In this document: one piece after another, positions 28,535-38,717 of the stretch
Numbering within the stretch: position 1 is the stretch's first letter
Layout of the letters: each line of letters begins with the position of its first letter
Notes under the pieces: model-generated
Told to the model about the DNA's origin: nothing
Databases searched by the model: none
The model's input: the letters and a program-made list of their open reading frames with translations, nothing else
Assembly (NCBI GenBank): GCA_003116975.1
Contig: BGKB01000192.1
Location: forward strand, 1-64,000
DNA length: 64,000 bases
Direction: 5' to 3'
DNA from: Aurantiochytrium sp. KH105
Lineage: Eukaryota; Sar; Bigyra; Thraustochytrida; Thraustochytriidae
Position numbers and translations under genes: made by a program

Positions 28535-31500
28535 TCAGATCTCGTCACCGTCAGACTCGTACAAACTGCCGTATTCAAACTCTTCCAAGTTGTCTGTGCG
28601 TGCGATACGAACAGATGTGTCAGACTCCTCCTGGGCCCCACGAGGCGGGCCGCTGCACAGATTGTCTTCGCGAAATATACTTCTGAACGAATCAAAGGTT
28701 AGCGAAGGCGCTTCCAGACCACCACTAGTAGCTGCAGCAGCAGCAGCAGCAGTAGTGGTAGATGACACACGCTGCGACGAAGTTGCACGCGCCGACCGAC
28801 GCCCAAACTCCGAATTCGCTTCATCGATCGCATTCTGTGCGGCAAGACGCGTAGGAAAACTGCCCAGGTACGTATGACGTCCGTCTGCAACGTGATGCGC
28901 ATCAAAGGCTCCATCAATGCGAGCTTCCACCCCTGAAGATGCGCGAGGGTCCCAAGGATCCCGAGAGATGAAAACGTCGCCCATATTGTCCACCTCACGA
29001 GCCTGCAGCTCCTGCAACGCGTTCTCGACCCCAATTGCCAGCTCGCGAATTTCACGCTCCGTCTGCGCGAGGTCATCGAGCTGTTCCCTAAAGCGTCGGC
29101 TTGAAGACTCCAGCTGCAGGCTGTGCACCATGACCATTGACTGGATCAACTCTCCGGACTGCATGTCACGCTGCCAGCGATCCGTTTGTGCAATCTCGAG
29201 ACCCCGCGTGGCGTCCAGTACGGGAAGCTCTGAGGCATCCAATTCGTCGTCGAGGCGGTCCTCGCGTAAGGCAATCTCTCGATCCTTGAAAAGGACGGCC
29301 GCGTCGTCGATTCGAGAGAGTGTCGTTGAGTAGAGAGACATGAGTTCCACGGCAACCTCGCCTGCACGGCGTCGATTGGGAATGGCCTCGGCCACGATGC
29401 GCTGCACCTCTGGGAAGGACAGCAGGTTTCGCGCGCGGGCTTCGGGCACGGATTTTAACTGATTCAGAATCTTACCCTGCTTGGAAACAAGGTACAATTC
29501 GCTCAGCTCCATTTTGATGTAGCGCTGCAGCCAACCCTCTCTCCGAAATCGCTGACTCCGTTGCAATGCCGCATGCTGCTCTCTTCGGAGATCTTCTTCC
29601 TCCTGCACTTGCTCGGCCACCTTTTGATAGCCAAAAATGAGAATCGCCTGAAACATGTTCGTAATGAGAATGATCACCACCGTGGCAAAGACAAAGGCGA
29701 AAAAGAGCCCCTGCACGAACGGAATCGAATACTCCGTGTCAAGGATCTGAAACACTGGCAGACTCAGAGGAACCGAGGTCGCCCCATATCGCAGCGCGAC
29801 AAAACTCAAGGTGCTTTGGCTCGGCGTAGCGACATAATCAGCTTCTGCAAAGGCCGCAAATCCCTCTCCAAAGACCTGCAGAGTGAAGAGGAGAACGCTT
29901 GTCAAAGACTCCGCAAAGCTCGAGAAACGCAACGAATAGTACCCATATGCAAACTTGCAGAAAAGCGTTAGGCCAAGAACCGATACGACTGTAAACACAA
30001 GCCAGCCGGCGAGCCACGTCCCGCTCTCCACCATGCTTGTCATAGCAATGCTGAAGCGTTTGTCCATGTCCATAAATTTGAAGAATTTGAGAAAACAAAT
30101 GATCAACGACCACGCAGAAATCATCTGAGACTGCAGGAGCACGCGCGAGTATGCATCGAAATCAGAGACAAAGACGTCTCGGCCATCGGACATGAGCGAA
30201 ATCAAGGTCGATTCGTCTGTTACCAGAGCGGCCTCTTGATTGGTTCGAAGGTTCATTCGGATCGCCACCGAGACAATTACAAGCGACAGGTTCAAGGTGT
30301 CGTACATGGCCCAGCCGAAGAACAGCTGAATCAACGAACCCTTGCGCACGAGCGGAACGAGATGGAAAAACAAGAGGTAAGCGAGCAACAGCGAGGAGAA
30401 AAGCATGAGCACAAGCTCCAGGACCTCGGTCGTCGATTCCGTTTCTGCGTTCGTCACCAGCTTGAAAGGGCGCGTCTCTGCCGTCGTCGCCGTCACACCG
30501 TATGGATTGAGCTCAATCAAAAATGTCTGGTAGACGTATGTGTCTAGGTTCAAGCTGTAGGCAGCAAATGAGACAAAAAGAGCCACAGTCGAGTCGTCGA
30601 GCCACCGGTCGGCTCTGAGCTCCTCGAAATGAGCGCTTGCAGCCGAGCGATTTCCACCTTGAATGTCAATGACGAAACCTGAGGCCGGGTACACGTAAAA
30701 GATTCCCGCAAATCTCAAATTACTCGTGATTTTCTTCGCATCCAGTATCAGGTTTCGGCCTTCAGAAACTACAGTGCTCCTCGCGAGTGTACTTTCCTCT
30801 TGAAATTCGTACGCTCGCCCTGATATTGGACCCTGAAAGGGGTCCTTGTTCAGATTGACCTCGTCGTATGGCAGGTTGCACTTCTGTTCGCTTTGCTCAC
30901 TCTTTGAATTCGTGCATGGTTCTTGCTTGACACGGAGCTGCCGCAAACGGATGGCGCCAACAGGTACAAAGGCCTCATCTGGCATGATGAGCGGAACTTG
31001 TCGTTGTACTGCCGTCGAAGACGATGATGCTTGCACAGATACAGATGGCCCCATCTCCGTCCCAGACGCTTCGCCCGTAAAGAGCTGCGATTCTTGCAAG
31101 ACAAATTGAAGCCAGCTGTACGTCTCCTCGAGATTGGAAATATGCGCAAAGGTCATGGACCTATTCCCATCGACGCATGGGATGGTGCTTGCGGTCGCCG
31201 ATGATGCGTTAAGGACCACTCCATCCATGCTTGAGAAGGGAAGCACGCAGTGCTGATCAACGCTGCTGTTGGACGAATACATGAAAGATACAGTCTCCGC
31301 GGTGAATGGTCTCGTAGCTAGCGTTTGAGAAAAAAGCAATCGGAATTGATACGCGTCAGGAAGAGAAACATAGTCCAAAAGATAGATGCAATAGTACAGG
31401 ACCAAGACCGAGTACACGATCATCTCAAGGATAAGAAGGCATCGCTTCCGTTTGCGCTCAAGCATTCGAACCGCCAGCTTTTGGTCCAAGAATTTGTTCC

Positions 31501-31708
31501 TAAACTCGTCTGGGGTGCGTGCGTCTTGAAAGCGTCTTCTGTACATCTCGCGCTCCGCGCGACTTTCCGTGTAGGCGCTACTGCGCAGCGCTGGCGGGCG
31601 CACATCTTTCGGCAACACATTAGCCCCTCGGGTTGCAGTTTTTGTTTTCCCTGGTGCCGGGCGCCTCGACTTCTCCTTCTTGGCTCCATAACCCTCGGCT
31701 CTTTCCAT
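28535..31708 (-). CDS. polycystin-2/TRPP-like cation channel
   Basis: A 1057-residue membrane protein from ATG 31708. Helix 1 spans about 90-112. A long extracytosolic polycystin domain (about 115-425) holds the family's IRLRQLRV motif before a Cys and a later WLDDSTVALFVSFAAYSLN-like strand, with several N-glycosylation sites. Five more helices lie at about 426-452, 458-485, 526-550, 563-590 and 661-690, with a pore-helix-like stretch between the last two (FAESLTSVLLFTLQVFGEGF). The cytosolic tail is long, with coiled-coil-like segments. Near residues 933-970, GRHTYLGSFPTRLAAQNAIDEA resembles an AP2-type three-strand/helix module, an unusual feature for this family. PKD2-type channels carry calcium or monovalent cations, often on cilia, which fits the axonemal dynein nearby. 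The encoded alanine run reflects a GCA repeat at 28737-28752. Confidence 0.85.
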   Translation of the reverse strand: MERAEGYGAKKEKSRRPAPGKTKTATRGANVLPKDVRPPALRSSAYTESRAEREMYRRRFQDARTPDEFRNKFLDQKLAVRMLERKRKRCLLILEMIVYSVLVLYYCIYLLDYVSLPDAYQFRLLFSQTLATRPFTAETVSFMYSSNSSVDQHCVLPFSSMDGVVLNASSATASTIPCVDGNRSMTFAHISNLEETYSWLQFVLQESQLFTGEASGTEMGPSVSVQASSSSTAVQRQVPLIMPDEAFVPVGAIRLRQLRVKQEPCTNSKSEQSEQKCNLPYDEVNLNKDPFQGPISGRAYEFQEESTLARSTVVSEGRNLILDAKKITSNLRFAGIFYVYPASGFVIDIQGGNRSAASAHFEELRADRWLDDSTVALFVSFAAYSLNLDTYVYQTFLIELNPYGVTATTAETRPFKLVTNAETESTTEVLELVLMLFSSLLLAYLLFFHLVPLVRKGSLIQLFFGWAMYDTLNLSLVIVSVAIRMNLRTNQEAALVTDESTLISLMSDGRDVFVSDFDAYSRVLLQSQMISAWSLIICFLKFFKFMDMDKRFSIAMTSMVESGTWLAGWLVFTVVSVLGLTLFCKFAYGYYSLRFSSFAESLTSVLLFTLQVFGEGFAAFAEADYVATPSQSTLSFVALRYGATSVPLSLPVFQILDTEYSIPFVQGLFFAFVFATVVIILITNMFQAILIFGYQKVAEQVQEEEDLRREQHAALQRSQRFRREGWLQRYIKMELSELYLVSKQGKILNQLKSVPEARARNLLSFPEVQRIVAEAIPNRRRAGEVAVELMSLYSTTLSRIDDAAVLFKDREIALREDRLDDELDASELPVLDATRGLEIAQTDRWQRDMQSGELIQSMVMVHSLQLESSSRRFREQLDDLAQTEREIRELAIGVENALQELQAREVDNMGDVFISRDPWDPRASSGVEARIDGAFDAHHVADGRHTYLGSFPTRLAAQNAIDEANSEFGRRSARATSSQRVSSTTTAAAAAAATSGGLEAPSLTFDSFRSIFREDNLCSGPPRGAQEESDTSVRIARTDNLEEFEYGSLYESDGDEI

Positions 31709-32547
31709 CGCGTCTCCTGCTTGCCGCGTGGCGGCCGCTCGCCCCGGGTGGCGGCCTCGCTCACGGTCGGCCGTGGTCTCTCTTCACTTGGGTTTGTCCT
31801 GCCATTCGAGTTCTTTGCAAGCAGAGACGAAGCAGAGCGAAAGCAGAGACGAAGGAGAAAGCAAGCACGGTTCATGGCGAGGGACTTGCGCGACCAGCAA
31901 GCCAGCAAGCCAGCCAGCCAGCCAGCCAACGTGACACAACCATGAAATCGCCCGCGCGGCCGGCGCGAAAAGGATGGCGATCGAGGCGACGAGCCAGGTA
32001 TAACACGAGATCAGAAGTCGATCCTTTGAGTGCGCGGGTCATCGGATTTCCGTTCTGCAAGATGAGATCAAGCGAGCGAGCGAAACGACGCCATTCAGGA
32101 AAGGACTTGCGTTACGTGTGTGGGTCAAGCGAGCTCCACATGAACCCTTTGCACAAAGCTTTTTGAGCCAAAATCTCGTGCTTTTGCGCTTGTATTCGCT
32201 GTAATCTGCGGGTCATGGTGGTTCGTAAGCAATGAGCTGAGCGCGGTTGTAAGGCGAAGCTTTTCGTGAGGTCGCGGCTTTCTGGCGCACTTTGTATCTG
32301 ATTATCTCTACAGATCGCCGTGATCTGCACGACCGGAGTGGCAGAAAAGTTGATAGGCTCGCGCCTATTTTGCACGTCATGGTATTCCAAAAAATTGTGC
32401 CTCGGGGCCGGCCGCATTGCGTTGATTTCATACTCGATGACTGTATTATATAGAAAAAGAACAAATGATCACGTGAGCTACTACTTGGACTGCATCAGAG
32501 AGGTTTCATTAGTATTGCAACTGCAAACCAAGCAGCAAATACTCGGC
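31709..32547. other. spacer upstream of the polycystin gene
   Basis: Frames here are overlaps of the channel gene or short. Tandem CAGC/AAGC units occur at 31897-31930. It should contain the polycystin promoter and the 3' end of the MINDY gene. No gene is seen. Confidence 0.45.
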
Positions 32548-34227
32548 TTACAAAAGAGGGTCAGAGCCGTTCCAGTCGACGGTGGCCCCCGGCCAGCGCG
32601 TTCGAATACAGTCGTCAATAGGAGATACAAGGCGAGACGAATCGGTGCTGTGCTCGACGGGGACTTCTGGAGCCGGGTTGACCGTGAGACGGTACTCCTC
32701 GTCTTGGTTTCCAAGCTGGTCAAAGTAAAAGAGATCAAATGGCTCCGCGCTCTGGAGACAGTCCGGAGTATCCGCAAAGAGCACGGAATAGTGAGACTCG
32801 CTGCAAATCACCCAAATGGGGAAAAGCGGATTCTTGAGTCGCGATCCTACCCGCATGTAGCCGTAGTGCTCAAAGAGAGTCAGAAATCCGATCTCGCAGG
32901 TGCGGTCAACGCCACGAAGAACAACCTTTTCCTGTTCATCCCCAAGGTTTCGTGTCCCGTTGAACACGTTTGAGCTTGCGCGGCCAAAGAGAAGCAGATT
33001 GACGAGTTCCTGCCCGGCATAGTTGTGCCTCCCAATGAGAGCGTTCTCGCAATGCTGCATGCCTGCATCCATGTCAACAGAGACGTCGCCACGGGTCATC
33101 ATTACCGAGAAGAGTAGCAGGAGCACACCCGGGCCTTCACGGAGCATAAAGACGTCAAGGTGTTCTGCAATGAGATCTCGAACCTGCGCGCGTGCCTTCA
33201 CCTGGTGGACGCTCATCTCGCCAAGCGCGCTACGCTCTTGGGAAAGGTCGTAGGTGCACACACGGGCGCTGCGGTCGGCGGCCTGCCAGATGACGGTCGT
33301 GAGGGCTTCAGTCAAGGCGGCGCGCTGCTCCGAAGCTGTGGGCCGTTCCCAGTGTTCCGCGCAAGGCGTGTGAATTCCGTACATGAGTTCGAGCAAAACG
33401 AAGGCCTGCACAACGGCCAGCACGCCGCAAGGGCCGCCCTTTAGCTGCACGAGCCCGTAGCGAGGCTGCGGACTTTCGCCAAAGAAGAATCCCTGCTTGC
33501 GCCAAGATGGACCGAGGCCGGCGGACCTTTTCGGTTGGCCCAGCAGAACATCGAGCATGTCGCGGACCTCGTCGGTACGAATAGGACGGACGATGACGCT
33601 GCGCCTGCTGCTCACGGACCCGTTGCTGTCAATCTCGTCGTCCTCGTCGATGGTTCCGTCGAAGCTGTCCCGTGAGACCTTGCTCTCGTCGACCATGATA
33701 TTTTTGGGCTTGCAAGCGCCGAGCGAGCGCGCACTGCCAGAGATAAGCTTTTGCTTGTTGATCGTGTCGCTCGCACGAGAGCCGAGGGACCGGAGAGACC
33801 CTGCGGAGATGAGATTTTCGTCTTGGGTGATTACATTTTTCCTGCTCGATTTGGCGCGCAAGACGCGACGCTCCGCCCTAGTGCTGGTCGAATTCTTTTC
33901 CGAGGCGCCGCTGCTGGTATTGCTGGCCGTCTCGGATGCGTCGGTGGGTGTCGAGCGCGCGCTTGTGCTTGCGCTGGAGCTGCCGCTCGTGCTTGCACTG
34001 GCACTGGCCCGGGTCTCTCCCCCGTCCCGCTGCTGGGACTGACTCGACTTGAGCTCCTTGTACTTGGTGTAGCAGTCGCGTTTGCCCCTGCCGATTTCGT
34101 TGGCGATGAGTTTCCACCGCTCGTTTTTGTCGTGGTACTCGTGGCGCGAAAACCGTTGTGCCGCGGCGCGAAGCTCGCGCAGGGCCTCCGAGGACCATGT
34201 GCGCGCGGCGACCCTTTCTTCCGACAT
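32548..34227 (-). CDS. SANT domain fused to MINDY-3/4-type deubiquitinase
   Basis: A 559-residue protein from ATG 34227. Residues about 10-60 form a SANT/Myb-like helix bundle (TWSSEALRELRAAAQRF, ERWKLIANEIG, CYTKYKELK) of the MIDA1/ZRF1 style. A Ser/Thr-rich linker (61-215) follows. Residues about 218-559 match the MINDY-3/4 (FAM188) catalytic fold: Q261 and C267 in VQLKGGPCGVLA supply the oxyanion and nucleophile positions, and H479 in SESHYSVLFA is the catalytic histidine. MINDY enzymes trim ubiquitin chains, with a preference for K48 chains in known members. A SANT domain could bind histone tails or a ribosome/chaperone partner, so the fusion may aim the enzyme at chromatin or translation complexes (inference). 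All catalytic positions are kept. Confidence 0.87.
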   Translation of the reverse strand: MSEERVAARTWSSEALRELRAAAQRFSRHEYHDKNERWKLIANEIGRGKRDCYTKYKELKSSQSQQRDGGETRASASASTSGSSSASTSARSTPTDASETASNTSSGASEKNSTSTRAERRVLRAKSSRKNVITQDENLISAGSLRSLGSRASDTINKQKLISGSARSLGACKPKNIMVDESKVSRDSFDGTIDEDDEIDSNGSVSSRRSVIVRPIRTDEVRDMLDVLLGQPKRSAGLGPSWRKQGFFFGESPQPRYGLVQLKGGPCGVLAVVQAFVLLELMYGIHTPCAEHWERPTASEQRAALTEALTTVIWQAADRSARVCTYDLSQERSALGEMSVHQVKARAQVRDLIAEHLDVFMLREGPGVLLLLFSVMMTRGDVSVDMDAGMQHCENALIGRHNYAGQELVNLLLFGRASSNVFNGTRNLGDEQEKVVLRGVDRTCEIGFLTLFEHYGYMRVGSRLKNPLFPIWVICSESHYSVLFADTPDCLQSAEPFDLFYFDQLGNQDEEYRLTVNPAPEVPVEHSTDSSRLVSPIDDCIRTRWPGATVDWNGSDPLL

Positions 34228-34623
34228 GGCGCTCTCGGGCCTTGCTATTCCCTTGCAATTCGAGTTTGTCGGACTCGATTCTCCGGCGCGGCACCTGCAC
34301 GCCGAGGGCCTATTTATCGCTCGCTCGCTCGCTCGCTCTGCCTAGTTTGCCTCTCGGCCTCTTTGTGCACTTTGCTTTCTTCGCCTCTTGGCCTGCTGCC
34401 TGGCGGATTGCACCCTCCCTCCCTCCCTCCGTCCTCCTCTTCCCGCGCGATCGAGGCTGGCGCGGCCTCCCGCGCGCCTCGCTTCCGCCGCCTTGCTGCT
34501 CTGCTGCCTGCTGCTGCTGCAGCGCGGCGCTCTCAGCCCGGCTGCTCTGCAGTCTGCGCCGCTCTGCTCGCCAGAGAGAGAGCGAGGGAGAAAGCGAGCG
34601 AGCTGGACGAGCTGAGCGCGCTC

Positions 34624-34668
34624 CAAGCAAGCAAGCGAGCGAGCGAGCGAGCGAGCAAGCAAGCAAGC
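34624..34668. repeat. (AAGC/GAGC)n tetranucleotide repeat
   Basis: AAGC units flank a core of GAGC units, again one 4-bp motif grading into another. Confidence 0.85.
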
Positions 34669-35433
34669 AGCCTGGGGCCCGGCTTGGGCCCTCGCCCCGG
34701 CTGCTCCGCCGCTTCGCCCCTCGCTCGGTCTCTCTCGCTCGCGCCCGGGGGCCGTGTGCGCCTGCCTATCTGGCTGGCTGCCTGCCGCGCCGCAGCCGGG
34801 CTGCCGGCCGTGCTCGCGTGGCTCTCGCGCGCTCGCCGATCGATGCCGCTCTGATCAGCGGCGCCGCGCAGCGTCCGCGTCCGCACCGCGAGACCGAGCA
34901 GTCGCGGCGAAAGGAGGCAAGGACGCAAGGAGGCGAGCAAGGACGCCGCAGCAGGGCGCGATCGGTGTCGATGGATCGGCGGCGAATGCGCGGCACGCGC
35001 TCCCTCCTGCCTGCCTCCCTCCCTTCCTCCCGCTCGCTCGCCGCCGCAGCAGCGGCACAGAGAGCAGAGCAGAGGAGAGGAGATCGACCCTCCATTTGTC
35101 CGGTCACCGGTCACATGACACTTCCTGCTTACTTGCTCGCGTATTCTGCGTCAGCCTGCTTGCCGCGCCAGCCTCGATCCGCCGCTCCAGCAGCAGCAGC
35201 AGCAGCTGGCGCGCGACGAGGAAAAGGATCTCCAGGCACGCGGGCGCAGGCAGGCAGACAGAGACAGACCCGCGTGCAGACGCGGAGGAAGCGAGCGGAG
35301 CAGCGCCGCGCGGGGCTGTGCTGCGAGGGCGGGAGAGAGAGAGGGAGGAGGCAAGCCTGGCTGCGCGGCTCGGCTGGCTGCGCGAGCTTTCTTCGCTTCC
35401 TGCCCCCGCCAGTTCTGCGTGGAGGAGGCAAGG

Positions 35434-35458
35434 GGAGAGAGAGAGAGAGAGAGAGAGA
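35434..35458. repeat. (GA)n microsatellite
   Basis: About twelve GA units in a purine-rich stretch. Confidence 0.85.
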
Positions 35459-37427
35459 AAATGGCAATCGCGGCGACCCTCGCGAGCCAGGCCACGCCAC
35501 GCCATGCCACGCCAGGCCACGCCGCAGCCGCAGCACGGCTCCGCCTCGCGCTGAGACCGACGCCGGCAGGCGCTGACCTGCGCGCTGGGAGACCGGGAGC
35601 GCGTGCGCGGTCGGGCCTCGCGCCGATACAGGCACGCGAGCGCAGCGCGTCGAAGCACCGCAAGTGCTCGCTCGCGTCAGCAGTCTCCTCGCTTGCAGTG
35701 TAACGCAGCCCCAGGTGGAAGTAGCAGAAAGCGCGAGAGAGAGGAGAGCCCGTAGGTGGGCGCTAGAGGCCGTCTACGCCGATACCCCGGCCGAGAGCGC
35801 GCTCCTGCCGCTCGATTGGGACGCGAGGGCTAATCGAGGGAGGGAGGGAGGGCTGATCGGCCAACGCGAGGGGGGACCGGGATGGAGTGCTCTCTGGCAG
35901 CACCGGACGCGGAGAGACCTCCTGCGCAGGCTGCAGCTGGCTGGCTGCCTGGCGGCGCGGAAGAAGAGCAGCAGCGCGGCAGATAAGAACGAAAGTTACG
36001 CGCTGGTTGAGAGATGGCCACGATGACTGCCTCCTCGAGACGCACGCTCGAGCTTGGAGCGCGAGATCGAGACGGGGAGAGGGCAGAAGGAAACGGGACG
36101 CGCGGGAATTGTCTGCCAAAAACGAGGCCGCCAAGACCGACCAGGACCCCGGATCGGACCTTGCTGTGACTTTACCACATGCGGGTGTGGAAGCACGGAA
36201 CTCCATTTAACCGCTGAGACGGGATCCGCTTTGACAACTTCACTGCAAAAACGCCAGCCTCATTCATGGCCAGCAAGACGCGTCTTCGTCGTCCGTGGGG
36301 CGCGAAACAGCCGGCAGATGGAAGACGAGGAGAGACGGAACTTTAGGACGACAACGACGCCGCCGCCGAAGCCGCCGCCGCCGCCGACGACGACTGACGC
36401 GAAGTACAATACCCCGCGACGCGATATTAGCAGGTAGAGCGCCCTGGCCCGGCCGCGTCAACGGTTGGCAAGTTGGCCCGGTCGGCTGGCAGGAACGGGA
36501 GAGTCGGGCTATCTTGCGGGCTGACTGGCTGGCTCACTGGCCGTGGCTGACTATTTGGACGTCTGGCTCACTTGAAGCCAGTCTTACCGGCCGTGCCGGC
36601 CACAAGAGACGTTTTCAAGATTGGCAGAACAAATCATGGTGCTTTTGTTATGAACCACGTCCAAATGTTTCCGTGCGCCTCTTACACGACTGCATCACGG
36701 ACAAGGCACATGATTGAGCCTTGAATGCTCGACTTGATGGGCAAGATCTCCCGCTCATAGAACCATCCACCGAAGGCCCGTGCACGCAGTCGAACGAATA
36801 AATACGATGAGCACAAGGGGGCAAAGATCCGCACGACCAGCGGGCCCGTGCACACAGCCGAATGAATGACTGATCACTGATCGGTAAGCACGATCCTGGA
36901 ACGAGAGTTTATGATTTTCTTGCGTCACGAACCAACTGCGTTGAGAGTGGGACGGAATCGCGGCGAGTCATGGCGTCGAGATCCAGCCATTTTGTCTGAA
37001 GAGCATTTGAGCCATCTTGGCAAGTGCTGGAAAGAGGTCGCCAATTCCAATCAAAAAACCAATTTCTAATCTTGGAATTATCATCAAATGACTTGTTTTT
37101 AAGCAGGCCTTTTGGTCAGAGCCGAAAAGGTGATTTGGCTTAGAGCGAGATAGGCTTGAACATGAAGCATTCTGAGGGATAATATAACACAAATCGTCGC
37201 GCAACACGCGTGAGCGTCCATGAATTGTTCAGCTCGTTTGCGCCCAAGGACTGAAGCGGATCACGCCAAGTGAGCCGGTCTAGCTGTCACATATCTGCCC
37301 AGGTGCGTTCCGCCAAGGCGTCACAATACAGTTTCGCACTGTTAATCCAGGTGTGGCAAGAAAACTAGCCTGCTGCCCATCCAAGCGTCGCGTCACAAAT
37401 TGATCATGCCCAAGCGCCACGTCCAGA

Positions 37428-38717
37428 TTATTTTGCGCGCTTTTTGCGACGCTTAAACTTGACTTTGGCGCGGGCTTCAGCTTCCTGCTCGCCCGAGCGA
37501 GTCGCCTCCTCGTGCGACTTGCTAATATCGATACCCTTGTAGGCGCCGCCGAATGGGTTGAACGTAGAGTACGCGTCGCCGCCATGAATGTCCTCTTCTT
37601 GTCCAGGAGGGGGTGTCGCCGGTGCGACAGGATTTGAGTGCACATTGCCATCACCTGGTCCAGGGGCGGGTGCTGCTGGTGCGACAGGCTTTGCTTCGCT
37701 CCCGGCATCCTTGGATTTACTCGCAGCGTTGAGGACAGCAGCAGTAAGAGAGTTTGAGTTCGAGTTCGACTCTGGATTCAATGCCCCGGGACGACTGTCC
37801 TCAGACTGAGCTGCCGCGTGTGCAGCATCCTCCACTTCGCCCTTGATGAGTCGAGGACCCCCGTCAGCTTCTGCGGGAGGGGTCTGCTCAGAAGCTTCGT
37901 TGTGCTCTTCAAGCTCTGTATATTGGACAGCAACCGTCGACCACCCTCCTTGGGCTTCATTATCGCCTCCAGGCGCTAGAGAGGGCGCCAGAAAGGGGGG
38001 CTTGGGTGCGACAATCCGCAAATCGGTACATTGAATAACCTCTTCGACACCGTCATCATCGAATTTGACAGTGTACTCGCGCTCCCACGCGTTGCTTTCT
38101 GCATTGAAACTTGCACTCACGCGCGCAATGCGAGCAGAACACCAGTCTTCCTCGGGTTCTGGCTCATCTTCTTGGTCTTCATTGACTTGGAGCCCCGAAG
38201 CAGCATCATGGTCCCCCTTGGGAGGCAGCACGCGGACAGCCTCGCACGGACAGCCTTCTTGGAGCAAGTCCTCGTGCAAGACGCCCTCGAGATACAGCAC
38301 GCCGTCGACACTGTACTGTCCGAGGATGAGGTCGCTGTCGACTTGATAGAGCTCGAGGGCGTCGTCGTCGTCTTGTTCTGGGTCCTGTGGCGCCTGTTGC
38401 TCGTGGAGCGCGGTCTCGCCGCTGAGCTTTGGAGTTTTGCCGCGGCTCGGTCTGCGCTCCGCCTCGGGCGCGGGGGCCAAGCCTCTGGCCGCCCGGTCTA
38501 TCCGCGCGAGCTCGCGCTCGAGCCTCGCGCGCTCCCGGGTCTCGCGCTCCCTGTTCTTCTCGCGCTCCTGCTGCTGGCGGCGCAGGTTGTTCTTGTGCCT
38601 GTTGTTGAGCTCGTGGTGCAGGATGCTCTTCTTGTCGGGCTGCACGAAGGTCCTGCAGACCTTGCAGAAGTGCTTCGCCGCGGCCTGCGGCCCCCACCGC
38701 CTCCGCGCCGCCTCCAT
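37428..38717 (-). CDS. WBP4-like U1-type zinc finger and Tudor-like protein
   Basis: A 429-residue protein. ATG 38717 (MEAARRRWGPQ) is chosen; the frame further upstream is a translated decamer repeat. Residues 15-45 hold a U1C/matrin-type zinc finger, C18-x2-C21, H35-x5-H41, in the same place as in WBP4/FBP21, followed by a charged helix (RRQQQEREKNRERETRE). Residues about 191-235 resemble a Tudor/SMN-type barrel (WCSARIARV, YTVKFDDDGVEEVI, DLRIV). No WW domain, characteristic of animal WBP4, is visible. The tail has NPFGGAYKGI and ends in a basic cluster KVKFKRRKKRAK. Known WBP4 acts in the spliceosome, so a pre-mRNA splicing role is likely. It is divergent from the HAD-ABH gene, with 322 nt between the ATGs. 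Confidence 0.78.
   Translation of the reverse strand: MEAARRRWGPQAAAKHFCKVCRTFVQPDKKSILHHELNNRHKNNLRRQQQEREKNRERETRERARLERELARIDRAARGLAPAPEAERRPSRGKTPKLSGETALHEQQAPQDPEQDDDDALELYQVDSDLILGQYSVDGVLYLEGVLHEDLLQEGCPCEAVRVLPPKGDHDAASGLQVNEDQEDEPEPEEDWCSARIARVSASFNAESNAWEREYTVKFDDDGVEEVIQCTDLRIVAPKPPFLAPSLAPGGDNEAQGGWSTVAVQYTELEEHNEASEQTPPAEADGGPRLIKGEVEDAAHAAAQSEDSRPGALNPESNSNSNSLTAAVLNAASKSKDAGSEAKPVAPAAPAPGPGDGNVHSNPVAPATPPPGQEEDIHGGDAYSTFNPFGGAYKGIDISKSHEEATRSGEQEAEARAKVKFKRRKKRAK

Larger units (their letters stand above)
34228..37427. other. 3.2-kb spacer with simple repeats, no gene called
   Basis: Frames up to 472 codons occur in the GC-rich half (34.3-36.5 kb) on both strands, but they are runs of Arg/Ser/Ala/Leu made by repeats and have no domain. 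CTCG and AAGC/GAGC tetramers (34319-34340, 34624-34668) and a GA run (35434-35458) are present. The part from 36.6 to 37.4 kb is AT-richer and includes two similar segments (36774-36802 and 36842-36870) and a hairpin-prone stretch near 37108-37130. It must hold the MINDY promoter and the WBP4-like 3' end. Confidence 0.5.

Noticed and set aside
34158-35576. 472-codon plus-strand frame
   Set aside because: It is Arg/Ser/Ala-rich low complexity with competing long frames on both strands, as expected from GC-rich repeats. No domain.
37108-37130. Hairpin CCTTTTGG...CCGAAAAGG considered as a small RNA or terminator
   Set aside because: A single short stem with no snoRNA or snRNA boxes nearby; not enough support.
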